Position numbers and translations under genes: made by a program | Shown: positions 35,950 through 43,990 of the stretch, piece after piece | Position numbering within the stretch: position 1 is the first letter of the stretch | Layout: the number at the start of each line of letters is the position of its first letter | The notes under the pieces: generated by a model | The model's input: only the letters and a program-made list of their open reading frames with translations | What the model was told of the DNA's origin: nothing | Databases searched by the model: none | Assembly: GCA_965230415.1 (NCBI GenBank) | Contig: CBDDKZ010000005.1 | Location: 682,001 to 746,000 of the forward strand | Source: CBDDKZ01 sp965230415 | Lineage (GTDB): Bacteria; Bacteroidota; Bacteroidia; Cytophagales; JAAEPT01 | Direction: 5' to 3' | DNA length: 64,000 nucleotides

Positions 35950-36581
35950 TGATCATGATTACTGAAGAACAAAAATTACTACCGGAAATTCAGCAAATTG
36001 TTGATTCTTTCGATTTTGAGCGCATAAGCGCTGAACGCAAAGCGGTTTTACAGGTCCTAATTGACTACATCTCATCGAAGATGGAAAAAAAGAGCCCTGT
36101 CAACCTTAACTTTATTTGCACGCACAATTCTCGTAGAAGCCAATTTTCGCAGATATGGGCTCAAACTGCTGCCAATTACTTTCAGGTACCGGCCTCCTGT
36201 TTCTCCGGAGGTGTTGAAGTTACCGCCTTTAATGAGCGTGCTGTTGCTTCTATAGAAAGATTTGGGTTTAAAGTCACTTCGGAAGGTGTTGAGAACCCAA
36301 AGTACACAATAACCAATGGCATTAACGATAAACCCATTATTGCTTTTTCTAAGGTCTACGACGATGCGACAAGCCCTAAGGACGAATTTGCAGCAGTAAT
36401 GACCTGTTCACATGCTGATGAAAACTGTCCGTATATCCCTGGCACAGAAGCCCGCATACCAGTTAGGTATGAAGATCCGAAGGCTTTTGACGATAGCCCC
36501 GAGGAAGCTGAAAAATACGATGAAAGATCAAGGCAGATTGGGGAGGAACTGTTTTACGTATTCAAAAGTGTAGAAAAATAA
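35949..36581 (+). CDS. arsC: Arsenate reductase (low-molecular-weight phosphatase type)
   Basis: A 210-residue reductase of the thioredoxin-coupled LMW-PTP family that converts arsenate to arsenite. The P-loop FICTHNSRRSQ (CX5R) carries the catalytic Cys near residue 53. Additional Cys occur in MTCSHADENCPYIPGTEARI, which likely take part in the disulfide relay. The start ATG overlaps the upstream stop (TAATG), a coupling signature. The family usually has an arsenite exporter beside it; none is visible here. Confidence 0.93.
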   Translation: MIMITEEQKLLPEIQQIVDSFDFERISAERKAVLQVLIDYISSKMEKKSPVNLNFICTHNSRRSQFSQIWAQTAANYFQVPASCFSGGVEVTAFNERAVASIERFGFKVTSEGVENPKYTITNGINDKPIIAFSKVYDDATSPKDEFAAVMTCSHADENCPYIPGTEARIPVRYEDPKAFDDSPEEAEKYDERSRQIGEELFYVFKSVEK

Positions 36582-36587
36582 TCCTTT

Positions 36588-36620
36588 TATTCGATTATCC
36601 TATAATGGGATAATCGAATA
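36588..36620. terminator. Strong hairpin after arsC
   Basis: TATTCGATTATCC (36588-36600) pairs perfectly with GGATAATCGAATA (36608-36620), a 13-bp stem with a 7-nt loop, directly after the arsC stop. There is no T-run on either strand, so termination may rely on the stem, or it may be an RNA-stabilising end. The stop of the LytTR remnant abuts its right arm. Confidence 0.55.
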
Positions 36621-37118
36621 TTAAAAATGTTGCAACCCTCTTTTCCAATCCAAAAAACGGCTTTTGTAACTGGCACCTATCGCTAATCGCGTATTACTGT
36701 AACCACAGTATTACGTTCTATTTCTGCAATTTTGTCGAGTGCGACAATAAATGATCGATGAATGCGCATGAAATGTGTTTCCGGTAATTGCTTCTCTAGT
36801 GTAGCTATTGTCATAATTGACTTCACTTGTTTATCTCTTAGATGAAACAATAAATAGTCCCTTTGACTTTCGATATAGAGCACCTCATTTAAATTGATCT
36901 TCACTTCTTGTATAGTCCGTTTTTATAAATAAGGTTTCCGGTCTCCTCCTCGCTTCTGGATTTGTCAAAGGCTTTTCGGACATCCGCTCCCTTGTTTTAT
37001 TTAATGCTTGCACAAAGCGCTCAAAAGGTATTGGTTTTACCAGGTAATCCACGGCATCGTAATCGTAACTTTGCAAAGCATACTGAGGGTAGGCTGTGGT
37101 AAAAATCACCAGTGGTTT
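36621..37118 (-). pseudogene. LytTR response-regulator remnant with two frameshifts
   Basis: A broken response-regulator gene read on the minus strand. The first recognisable part is the end of a receiver domain (KPLVIFTTAYPQYALQSYDY, DAVDYLVKPIPFERFVQALN); the phospho-accepting Asp half is missing upstream. One frameshift near 36912 separates ETLFIKTDY from KINLNEVLYIESQRDYLLFH, the LytTR domain. A second near 36690 separates VVTVI from TRLAIGASYKSRFLDWKRGL, which is the normal LytTR C-terminus ending at a stop at 36621. With a lost N-terminus and two shifts it cannot make a working regulator. No histidine kinase gene remains nearby. Confidence 0.85.
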
Positions 37119-37491
37119 CCTTACCAATACATTTTTTGTCTCACAAAAATATGAAGTGTTAAAAAGTTGAGGAAAAAAACTGCTATTCTTATGAGCCATT
37201 CCTTGCACTGGTGCTCCCACGGCCTGAATCTATTAATGCTGCCCCGTGCACAATAAAGAACTGAGCTAAAATCCAATAGCATTAAAACAATAGATGCATA
37301 AGATGCTGCATATGCGCCAATTTTATCGACAAAAAAGGTAATTTTCACCAAAAGAGCTTTAATAGGTTTTTTTAAGGTTTTGCAGTCAAGAATGACCTTT
37401 TGGTTGATTAAGAGCAACTAATTGCAGCTAATTGTTTCATATATCACTTTGTGTGTGCACCTTGCAGAAGATTTACCAAACATAGTATGTC
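37119..37491 (+). other. Intergenic region, no gene recognised
   Basis: A 373-bp stretch between the regulator remnant and the secreted hydrolase gene. It may include the lost 5' part of the remnant, but I could not recognise receiver-domain sequence in any frame. It probably holds the promoter for the hydrolase. Confidence 0.4.
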
Positions 37492-38739
37492 ATGAAATTC
37501 TACTTAACTTTATGTTTTATATTTTTAGCCCTTTTTTCATTTGCCCAAGATCGAGTCAGCACGCTAGGAAGGAAAATTTATCTGAACGGGAATGAGTACA
37601 AAATTCATGGCATTTGTTATAGCCCGGTGAAAATCGGCGAAAGCAGGCTTAATCCACAAGATTATTCTCACATAGACGAAGACATTGCATTGATGCAGCA
37701 GGCGTGTATCAATACAATCAGGTCTTATAACGTTATTAAAGATGTTTCTATTCTAAACAAATTCGCAAATGCAGGCATAAGAGTGATCATGATTATCCCC
37801 AGTTATGACGACACAAGAATGTATGTAGATATTCAAAGCGGGAGTTACAAAGACTATATCCTTGAATACAAGGACCATCCGGCAATTCTTATGTGGGAAT
37901 TTGGTAATGAATACAACTACCACCCGGAATGGTTTGATGGTGATTTGGATAATTGGTATGCGCTGCTGGATACCGCCGCGCGCCACACACATGAATTGGA
38001 CCCCAACCACCCTGTTTCATCAGGTCACGGCCATACGCCATCGGCCGATGTGTTAGCTAAATGCCCTAACGTTGACGTTTGGGGGATGAATGTTTATGCA
38101 TGGGATCGACCATCGATGGCTGTAACAGATTTTGTAGCACGTTCTGAAAAACCCTGTTATTACTCAGAAGTAGGCGCCGACAGCTATGACAACGAGCAAG
38201 GTGCGGAAAATCAGGAAGACCAGGCCTTAGCTACAAAAGCAATATTAGAAAATTACATGAGCATAAACCACCAGTGCGCCGGTCTTACCATGTTTTCCTG
38301 GGTAGATGGTTGGTGGAAAGATGCCGGCGGTTCAAATGACAGCCAAGATCCCGGAGGTGCGGACTTCCCTGTTCCATACGACCATTTTGGAAATGAAGAA
38401 TACTTTGGCATGGTCAAACAAGACAGAACTACAAAACAGGCATATGCCGAAATGAAAAAAGTTTACTGTGATGTATTAGCTTCAACAAATTTTGACACAA
38501 GCATTAAGCCAACTAACGTTCATTATGATACAAAAAACGAACAACTAGTGATTACGGATAAAAAAACAGCCGCTAATCAACATGTACATGTCAGAATTTG
38601 GGACCTTCAAGCGAAAGAGCATTACAACCAGGCTATAAATACAAACATCATTTCACTTCATTCATTAAATAAAGGAATATACATTGTCGAAGTGGCTAAA
38701 AAAAAAGAAATAACCCGAATGAAGATTTATAAAGAATAA
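37492..38739 (+). CDS. Secreted glycoside hydrolase (TIM barrel, GH2/GH5-like) with T9SS sorting domain
   Basis: A 415-residue secreted protein. The signal peptide is FYLTLCFIFLALFSFAQ. The catalytic barrel (about 25-325) contains KIYLNGNEYKIHGICYSP, the acid/base motif MWEFGNEYN with Glu140, and the nucleophile motif YYSEVGAD with Glu226, plus MFSWVDGWWKDAG after it; this is the clan GH-A layout seen in GH2-like and GH5-like enzymes. The C-terminal 80 residues resemble a T9SS type A sorting domain (SLHSLNKGIYIVEVAKKKEI, RMKIYKE). It probably cleaves or remodels an extracellular polysaccharide; the specificity is unknown. A decayed paralogue follows 46 bp downstream. Confidence 0.85.
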   Translation: MKFYLTLCFIFLALFSFAQDRVSTLGRKIYLNGNEYKIHGICYSPVKIGESRLNPQDYSHIDEDIALMQQACINTIRSYNVIKDVSILNKFANAGIRVIMIIPSYDDTRMYVDIQSGSYKDYILEYKDHPAILMWEFGNEYNYHPEWFDGDLDNWYALLDTAARHTHELDPNHPVSSGHGHTPSADVLAKCPNVDVWGMNVYAWDRPSMAVTDFVARSEKPCYYSEVGADSYDNEQGAENQEDQALATKAILENYMSINHQCAGLTMFSWVDGWWKDAGGSNDSQDPGGADFPVPYDHFGNEEYFGMVKQDRTTKQAYAEMKKVYCDVLASTNFDTSIKPTNVHYDTKNEQLVITDKKTAANQHVHVRIWDLQAKEHYNQAINTNIISLHSLNKGIYIVEVAKKKEITRMKIYKE

Positions 38740-38785
38740 ATAGTTGTTTGAAGGTTAACAAAGTTGCTCGTCCATCCTAGTTTAT

Positions 38786-39739
38786 ATGATGAAAACATGT
38801 TTATCTATTCTATTCTGCATTTGTGTTGTTATTTGCAAGAGTCAAATAGCGCAAGACGGTTCTTTCGATTCAGATCACTATGGTGATATACGAGGTGTAT
38901 CTTACATACCTAATGCCGCCACATTATTAGATGACTTATCGCTAATTGCCGCTAGCGGAGCCAATTCTGTACACATAAGAATGCCTGAATATGATGACAT
39001 ACTTCTTAATGGACTTGTAGCTAACAAATTGATGTTGATAGTAGAAATCTCTACTATTGACTTTGAAGCCCCAAATGAGATCACTCATTATGCAAACAAG
39101 TTCAAAGGTTATTCGAACTTACTCTTTTGGGAAATTATTGATATGGGGCATAAAAACAGCCAGGTATCATCTCATCACAATGCTATAGAAACTGACAAAA
39201 TCGCTGAAATAATCCATGCCAATGATCAACATCACCCGATAGCGTTACAAACCACAGCAGAGCAATTTTCCGAGTCGATAAACAACATTCATGTAACTAT
39301 GTTTTCTGTGCTTTTAAATGATGATAGCAAAACCAGCAAAGCCTATACATCAATTGCTGCCAAATCAAAAAAACCGCTATACTTCAAAATTGACTATCGG
39401 CATTTACTGGAAAGTAGCGCAGAAAATGTGCACAAAAATTTGATGAACCATTGGAATGATTTTTTGAAAGTGAGACCAAATTGTAGTGGTATCACATTTG
39501 GCCCCTGGTCCAATCAAAGTAAGTTATTTGTTTCGGATTCCAAGGTACCTACCTCTTCTTATTTGGTACTCAAAAAAGCATTCCAATTTAAGTTCAGTAA
39601 GAACAACGCTGAGCAGTCACAAAATGCGGCAAGTCCTTTTACGCTAAAAGATATTCAGACTGAAAATTTCCCTGCTCTGGTACCGAGGGATCCCCAACCG
39701 AGTAACAATGAACAACAGGGCTCTTATTACACCAAATAA
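38786..39739 (+). CDS. Secreted GH-like paralogue lacking both catalytic glutamates
   Basis: A 317-residue secreted protein with signal CLSILFCICVVICKSQ. It aligns with the hydrolase just upstream: GVSYIPNAATLLDDLSLIAA and NLLFWEIIDMGHK correspond to the barrel start and the acid/base strand, but the N-E pair (Asn139-Glu140 upstream) is Asp119-Met120 here. At the nucleophile strand PLYFKIDYRH, Ile202 takes the place of Glu226. It therefore looks like a non-catalytic pseudoenzyme, perhaps a binding protein. The C-terminus ends in a Gln/Asn/Pro-rich tail (PQPSNNEQQGSYYTK) without the T9SS domain of its neighbour. It is probably co-transcribed with the active paralogue. Confidence 0.75.
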   Translation: MMKTCLSILFCICVVICKSQIAQDGSFDSDHYGDIRGVSYIPNAATLLDDLSLIAASGANSVHIRMPEYDDILLNGLVANKLMLIVEISTIDFEAPNEITHYANKFKGYSNLLFWEIIDMGHKNSQVSSHHNAIETDKIAEIIHANDQHHPIALQTTAEQFSESINNIHVTMFSVLLNDDSKTSKAYTSIAAKSKKPLYFKIDYRHLLESSAENVHKNLMNHWNDFLKVRPNCSGITFGPWSNQSKLFVSDSKVPTSSYLVLKKAFQFKFSKNNAEQSQNAASPFTLKDIQTENFPALVPRDPQPSNNEQQGSYYTK

Positions 39740-39743
39740 TACA

Positions 39744-40967
39744 TCAGCCTGCCCAATAACAATTTAAAAACCGTACAAAAAGTGTTAATTGAAAGGCGAA
39801 ATTAGTTACAATCAAAAACACGAAGCTATATTTCACCATGGCACTATTGTTTGACTTTAGCATAAAAAGTAGCGTAAAATACAAAGACACTGGTACAAAT
39901 TTTAAGGCGAAAATAATGTGCTTATGAAGACCGAAAAAGGACCAAAACAGCATTATCAAAGTCAGAATAATACCTAACTGTTTTATGGTAAGCTTCATAC
40001 CTGATTTCAACCAATAATTAAACACTACTATTACAAATGGTGTCGAAAAAACAAAGCGATTCAAACTAAAAAGTCTTCCTCCTCTAAATAGCAATACAGT
40101 AACCGTAATTCCACCGAGGTAACACAAAGAAAAAAAGACCTCCGCCGGCACTTGCAGATGGCGAAATAGTCGAAGGTTCAACATCCTGGCAAGCAAAAAA
40201 CAACCACAAAGCAATCCAAATAAGAAAGTAAAAGCATCTACGCGTACATTAAACCCACCACCCCAAGAGGTGAGCGGAAAGCTTGGCAAGCGTAATACAT
40301 TGCCCCATTCTTTTTGTATGCTAAAAAACCTGAACCAAAGCCCTGTATCCAAGTATTGTATCACAGCAACGACAACGACCCCTAACAACGCTATGAGCAC
40401 ATAATAGACCAAACGCAGGTACCTTCCTTTATCATCATTAGCAAAAATTTCGGTAAGGATAAAAGCAGGAATAAAAATGGTAAAAGCAGGACGGGCTAGT
40501 ATAGACAAAAATAACCCGACATATACCCACCTGTAATGTGCGTTTTTAAGACCGATCAAAATCAAGACAGAACACAGAAAAAACAACGATTCTGAGTAGG
40601 GCAGGTAAAAAAACATAAAGCATGGGATTGTTAGATATAACGCGATTTCCTTTCTTTCTTTTACTCCTAATTGTTTTATCAATAGAAAAAAAGAGGCGAA
40701 ATAGATGATTGAATTAAGAATCGACATCCCATGCGCATTTAGATTTGTAATTCGCCAAAGCAGAGGCATTAGTGGAAAAAAAGCGATACGATAAATCCGA
40801 TAGCCAAATTCTTTGATGTAATGGTAATGTTCTGCATCATATAGCAAAAAATTATGATGATCAAATAGATCTTTGAACCACAGTATTTGAAGCAGAAAAA
40901 TACTGACGAGGAATACACCTATATAGCCACCTATAGTGCTTAGTTCAATTCTGTTTTTCATTTCCAA
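39744..40967 (-). CDS. PIG-V-like membrane glycosyltransferase
   Basis: A 407-residue polytopic membrane protein with about ten hydrophobic helices. The N-terminal loop YDAEHYHYIKEFGY, FFPLMPLLWRITN and the LPYSESLFFLCSVL motif match the PIG-V (mannosyltransferase II) fold, in which a luminal acidic loop after the first helix is catalytic. In bacteria such proteins use polyprenyl-phosphate sugars to modify a cell-surface glycan. It is convergent with the hydrolase pair (4 bp between stops), so it may not belong to the same transcript. Sugar and acceptor are unknown. Confidence 0.75.
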   Translation of the reverse strand: MEMKNRIELSTIGGYIGVFLVSIFLLQILWFKDLFDHHNFLLYDAEHYHYIKEFGYRIYRIAFFPLMPLLWRITNLNAHGMSILNSIIYFASFFLLIKQLGVKERKEIALYLTIPCFMFFYLPYSESLFFLCSVLILIGLKNAHYRWVYVGLFLSILARPAFTIFIPAFILTEIFANDDKGRYLRLVYYVLIALLGVVVVAVIQYLDTGLWFRFFSIQKEWGNVLRLPSFPLTSWGGGFNVRVDAFTFLFGLLCGCFLLARMLNLRLFRHLQVPAEVFFSLCYLGGITVTVLLFRGGRLFSLNRFVFSTPFVIVVFNYWLKSGMKLTIKQLGIILTLIMLFWSFFGLHKHIIFALKFVPVSLYFTLLFMLKSNNSAMVKYSFVFLIVTNFAFQLTLFVRFLNCYWAG

Positions 40968-41091
40968 ATTTCAGTACCATAACAGCACTTAGTAACACCA
41001 TACATCACAATAAAAGACCTCAACAAAAGCGTTTTTAAGATCTATAAGAAATACAAGACTGCTAAGATAGCTAAGAATATGAGTGTTACAA

Positions 41092-41113
41092 AATAGCATC
41101 TGCAGATGCTATT
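41092..41113. repeat. Perfect 22-bp palindrome
   Basis: The arms AATAGCATCTG and CAGATGCTATT form a 22-bp perfect palindrome with no loop, lying just beyond the terminator of the HAD gene. It has no T-run of its own. Possible protein-binding site or a repeat unit; no assignment can be made. Confidence 0.5.
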
Positions 41114-41152
41114 GTAAAAAAAAGTTCTGTTTCCTGACGGAAACAGAACTTT
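41114..41152 (-). terminator. Rho-independent terminator of the HAD phosphatase gene
   Basis: Read on the minus strand, AAAGTTCTGTTTCC (41152-41139) pairs with GGAAACAGAACTTT (41134-41121), a 14-bp stem with a 4-nt loop followed by a run of Ts. It lies 31 bp past the stop codon of the HAD gene. Confidence 0.9.
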
Positions 41153-41182
41153 ATCCTATTTCATGAAATAATATCAAATAAA

Positions 41183-42016
41183 CTATGCGACCTCCAGCTG
41201 TTTTTTAGGTGCAGGTAATAGGAGGTTTTGTTCTACATATTTATGAATTTCGGCCACAGAACTAAAAACCATATCCGGTTTATAAGAATAGTGCACTAAA
41301 TCATCGCGTTTGGTTCCTCCACTGAGAACAAGCATGGTATTAAAACCTACCTGAACTCCTCCAAGAATATCCGTACTCATAGTATCACCAATCATGTACA
41401 CCTGATCATTTCTTAGTTTAAGGGAAGACTTTGCAGCCATCATTATATAAGGGTTTGGTTTTCCCACGCTAAAGGCTTTCTCGCCGGTAGCCATTTCAAG
41501 CATTGCGGTATAAGAGCCGCAACCCGGTCTGATTTTACCATTACCCACCGGGCAAGTAGGGTCAAGGTTCGTTGCGATAAGTTTCGCCCCGTCGCAAATA
41601 AAGTCCACAGCCTTCTCGAGCATTTCCATGGTAATGGTACGTCCTTCACCGATCACTACATAGTCGGGGTCACTATCCACAATAGAGAATCCTGCTTCGT
41701 GCAATGCAAAAGTAAGGCCAGCCTCACCAATCACGTAAGCAGTACCATTGGGTTTCTGTTTTGCCAAATAGTCTGCTGTTGCTGTAGCACATGTAAACAC
41801 GTGCTTCTCCTGAACCTGTGTCATCCCCATTCTATGTAGCTTGGTAACCGCATCCCGTTCTGTTTTTTGACTGTTATTTGTTACAAATTTAAACGGGATA
41901 TCATTGTGTATAAGGTAATCTACCCATTCAATGGCGCCAGGAATAATCTCTGACCCCCGGTATAATACACCGTCCATATCGATTAGAAATCCGATTTTTT
42001 TAGCTGATTTTTTCAT
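41183..42016 (-). CDS. HAD-IIA family sugar/nucleotide phosphatase (NagD-like)
   Basis: A 277-residue HAD-superfamily phosphatase with a type II cap. The catalytic motif I is LIDMDGVLYRGSE, motif II is FVTNNS, the cap domain contains PTCPVGNGKIRPGCGSY, and motif IV is MIGDTMSTDILGGVQ. Such NagD/AraL-type enzymes act on sugar phosphates or nucleotides; the physiological substrate is unclear. The frame extends 10 codons upstream, but the ATG at 42016 (MKKSAKKIGFLID) suits the family. It ends in a clear terminator. Confidence 0.93.
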   Translation of the reverse strand: MKKSAKKIGFLIDMDGVLYRGSEIIPGAIEWVDYLIHNDIPFKFVTNNSQKTERDAVTKLHRMGMTQVQEKHVFTCATATADYLAKQKPNGTAYVIGEAGLTFALHEAGFSIVDSDPDYVVIGEGRTITMEMLEKAVDFICDGAKLIATNLDPTCPVGNGKIRPGCGSYTAMLEMATGEKAFSVGKPNPYIMMAAKSSLKLRNDQVYMIGDTMSTDILGGVQVGFNTMLVLSGGTKRDDLVHYSYKPDMVFSSVAEIHKYVEQNLLLPAPKKQLEVA

Positions 42017-42234
42017 ATCTAATTTTACCTTTTGGTGACGCTGCAAAGTTACGGGAGAGTTTTTTGTAAAACTAAATAAAAATAAATTTTATTTTTGTTG
42101 TTATTTTTACTATGTTTGTCTTGTATAATTGTGTATTCATACGAACATTTTAACAATCTTACACTTCTTTCCCTTTTACTTCAACTACGAGAATCAATTA
42201 ATAATATAGATCACTTTCAAAAAACACGATTAGT

Positions 42235-42266
42235 TTTGTGATTTAGAAAACATTCCACTACTTTTG
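42235..42266 (+). promoter_or_regulatory. Promoter of tRNA-Leu
   Basis: TTTG (42235-42238) is followed after 20 bp by TACTTTTG (42259-42266). This fits the Bacteroidota consensus and lies 23 bp before the tRNA. Good agreement in sequence and position; activity inferred. Confidence 0.7.
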
Positions 42267-42289
42267 TCGACCCTTAAACAAGAAGGTAT

Positions 42290-42373
42290 GCCTGGGTGGC
42301 GGAACTGGTAGACGCGCTGGATTCAAAATCCAGTTCTGGCAACAGAGTGCGGGTTCGATTCCCGCCCCAGGTA
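42290..42373 (+). tRNA. tRNA-Leu (CAA anticodon)
   Basis: An 84-nt class II tRNA: acceptor GCCTGGG/CCCAGGT, D arm GGCGGAACTGGTAGACGC, anticodon stem CTGGA/TCCAG with loop TTCAAAA (anticodon CAA), a variable arm TTCTGGCAACAGAGT and T arm GCGGG-TTCGATT-CCCGC. Its 3' 13 bases recur at 45016-45028, which suggests use as an integration site. Confidence 0.96.
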
Positions 42374-42379
42374 CTTTAG

Positions 42380-42409
42380 AGGGTAAATTTTAGAATTTAC
42401 CCTTTTTTA
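42380..42409 (+). terminator. Terminator after tRNA-Leu
   Basis: AGGGTAAATT (42380-42389) pairs with AATTTACCCT (42394-42403) and is followed by a T-run. It sits 7 bp after the tRNA. Confidence 0.85.
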
Positions 42410-43189
42410 TTTGCCTGATTATTAGGTTTTTATCTTATACATATTTCGACCTTTTTCTTATATAGTATGATTTTTCGATTTTTTTACTATCAATTGATTT
42501 TCAGTTACTTAATGGTTCAAGTCCCGTTCACCCAAATATAGTTTTTAAAAATAGAAATCACGTAAAATATTGTTTATCAGTGTTTTATTTCCAAAATAAG
42601 CATTGTAAAAGTTTGTGCTCCAGGAATGATCTTCTAAAAGATAAGTACAATTTTATCTTTTAAGATTGATTCTGGCAGCAGCCGCTTTTCTTGAACATTT
42701 GCCTTTTCAAATTTGCCAGGAAGATCAATACACTTCTTTAAGTCCTGAACTTTCTTTTGATAATCAAACGCTGCATTGACGTTTTTCAACTCCAACTAAC
42801 TGGTGACTGTTGTAAATGTTTACTCAGCTTAACCAGTGATAACAAATAAGACCCAACAATGCAGTCACTATAAATTACGAAAACGCAACTCCTGAACAAA
42901 AAGTGTACTCAAGCTTTCTTTTTTTCATAAATGAAGCTTGTTAATATTCTATCAACCAGTTAGTAAATTCATGCTACCGGCGATAGAGGTTTAGTTTAAC
43001 GGTGCGGCTTAACGCAGTCGCTACCAAACAGGAGTTATTGCCATTTTAGCCTTAGTTCGTTTCCCTATTTTTGCTAATTTGTATTTCTTTCTGACGAGGA
43101 TTTTTTACTTTATCTTAAAAATATTGTGGGCACTTGCCTCCCTTAGAAAAATGCAGTTTAACTTAGATGGCATCTGAATTTAATTGGTT
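42410..43189 (+). other. 780-bp region without a recognised gene
   Basis: No ORF longer than 60 codons. It is AT-rich and contains no IS ends or integrase remnant that I can recognise. A slightly GC-richer patch at about 42976-43040 (CGGTGCGGCTTAACGCAGTC) stands out from its surroundings. It is the left part of the putative tRNA-Leu island. Confidence 0.4.
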
Positions 43190-43501
43190 TCAAAACAAAT
43201 ACAGAAAAACCAAAATTGGAATTACAGCGTCGAGGATTGCGATAAAATAGTCAATAAATTGACCTTTACCTTTGGAAATAGAAGTCAATAGCAACGCTAA
43301 CAAGCCCAAAATTGGAATCACTAATGCTGGCCATTTGACCCAACCTACACCTTGCCAAATTAATATACCAAAGAGGATATAAAGTAATACAAATGGCAAT
43401 GCCGAGGTTGGATTAGGTTCGTTCGTTCGCTTTAGTTTTCTAAATAAGAAAATGTGCGAAATTCCATTGACTGTGAATAATGCTAATAGTAAACCTTGCA
43501 T
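43190..43501 (-). CDS. Small membrane protein, unknown function
   Basis: A 103-residue membrane protein with three or four hydrophobic helices (QGLLLALFTVNGISHIFLF, ALPFVLLYILFGILIWQG, ALVIPILGLLALLLTSI, FIAILDAVIPILVFLYLF). It starts 16 bp after the end of the interrupted SRPBCC gene and is the last gene of an SDR-SRPBCC-membrane protein block. I recognise no family. Presence of the block inside a possible tRNA-bounded island suggests accessory function. Confidence 0.6.
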   Translation of the reverse strand: MQGLLLALFTVNGISHIFLFRKLKRTNEPNPTSALPFVLLYILFGILIWQGVGWVKWPALVIPILGLLALLLTSISKGKGQFIDYFIAILDAVIPILVFLYLF

Positions 43502-43516
43502 AATGGTTAATTATTT

Positions 43517-43969
43517 TTAGAAGATAGATTCTACTCTGTCTTTCAATTCTTTATTAAATTTTTTATAAATAGATTTCATTTGATGTTTCGCAAGAAAGTT
43601 CATAAAAGTACTATGTGGGCCATGAAATCCGTCCTCCTGTTAAAAAATTGCTGTTCCTCTATCAGTAGCTTCAATAGAATAAATGTGGTGATCCGTCATT
43701 CTGTGCGAATTAAGTTCACCAGACCAACCGAGAATTTTCCCGTTTTCGTAATCCGATACAATATGAGTAAATTCGGTTACACCGCCTGTCAGAGGGTTAT
43801 TAAAATAAGCTGTTGAAACTTCTCCCTTCTTTAAATCATCTTCTTTTATTCCTATGAATGAGCTACTCCATTCTTTAAGTTTCTTCCAGTCTGTTAATAC
43901 GCTCCAAACCTGGTCAGTCGTGGCATTTATTTCTATTTCCGTAAAAATATTATTTGTCTTGTCTTGCAC
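43517..43969 (-). pseudogene. SRPBCC domain gene with an internal stop codon
   Basis: The frame opens MQDKTNNIFTEIEINATTDQ and runs through VWSVLTDWKKLKEWSSSF and the SRPBCC core to TDRGTAIF. A TAA at 43642-43640 stops it at 109 residues. Translation in the same frame past the stop gives QEDGFHGPHSTFMNFLAKHQ and then MKSIYKKFNKELKDRVESIF, the expected C-terminal helix of the fold, ending at a TAA at 43517-43519. The full-length product would be about 150 residues. The nonsense codon may be a real disabling mutation, read-through or a sequencing error. Its neighbours on both sides are intact. Confidence 0.75.
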
Positions 43970-43990
43970 TATTAATTATTTAAAAAAATT

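Noticed and set aside
37121..37417. Minus-strand ORF of 98 codons next to the LytTR remnant
   Set aside because: Not related to receiver domains, overlaps in another frame and lacks any recognisable motif.
42374..43189. Possible insertion-sequence remnant after tRNA-Leu
   Set aside because: No transposase frame, terminal inverted repeats or target duplication could be found; only the tRNA 3' end repeat further right is supported.
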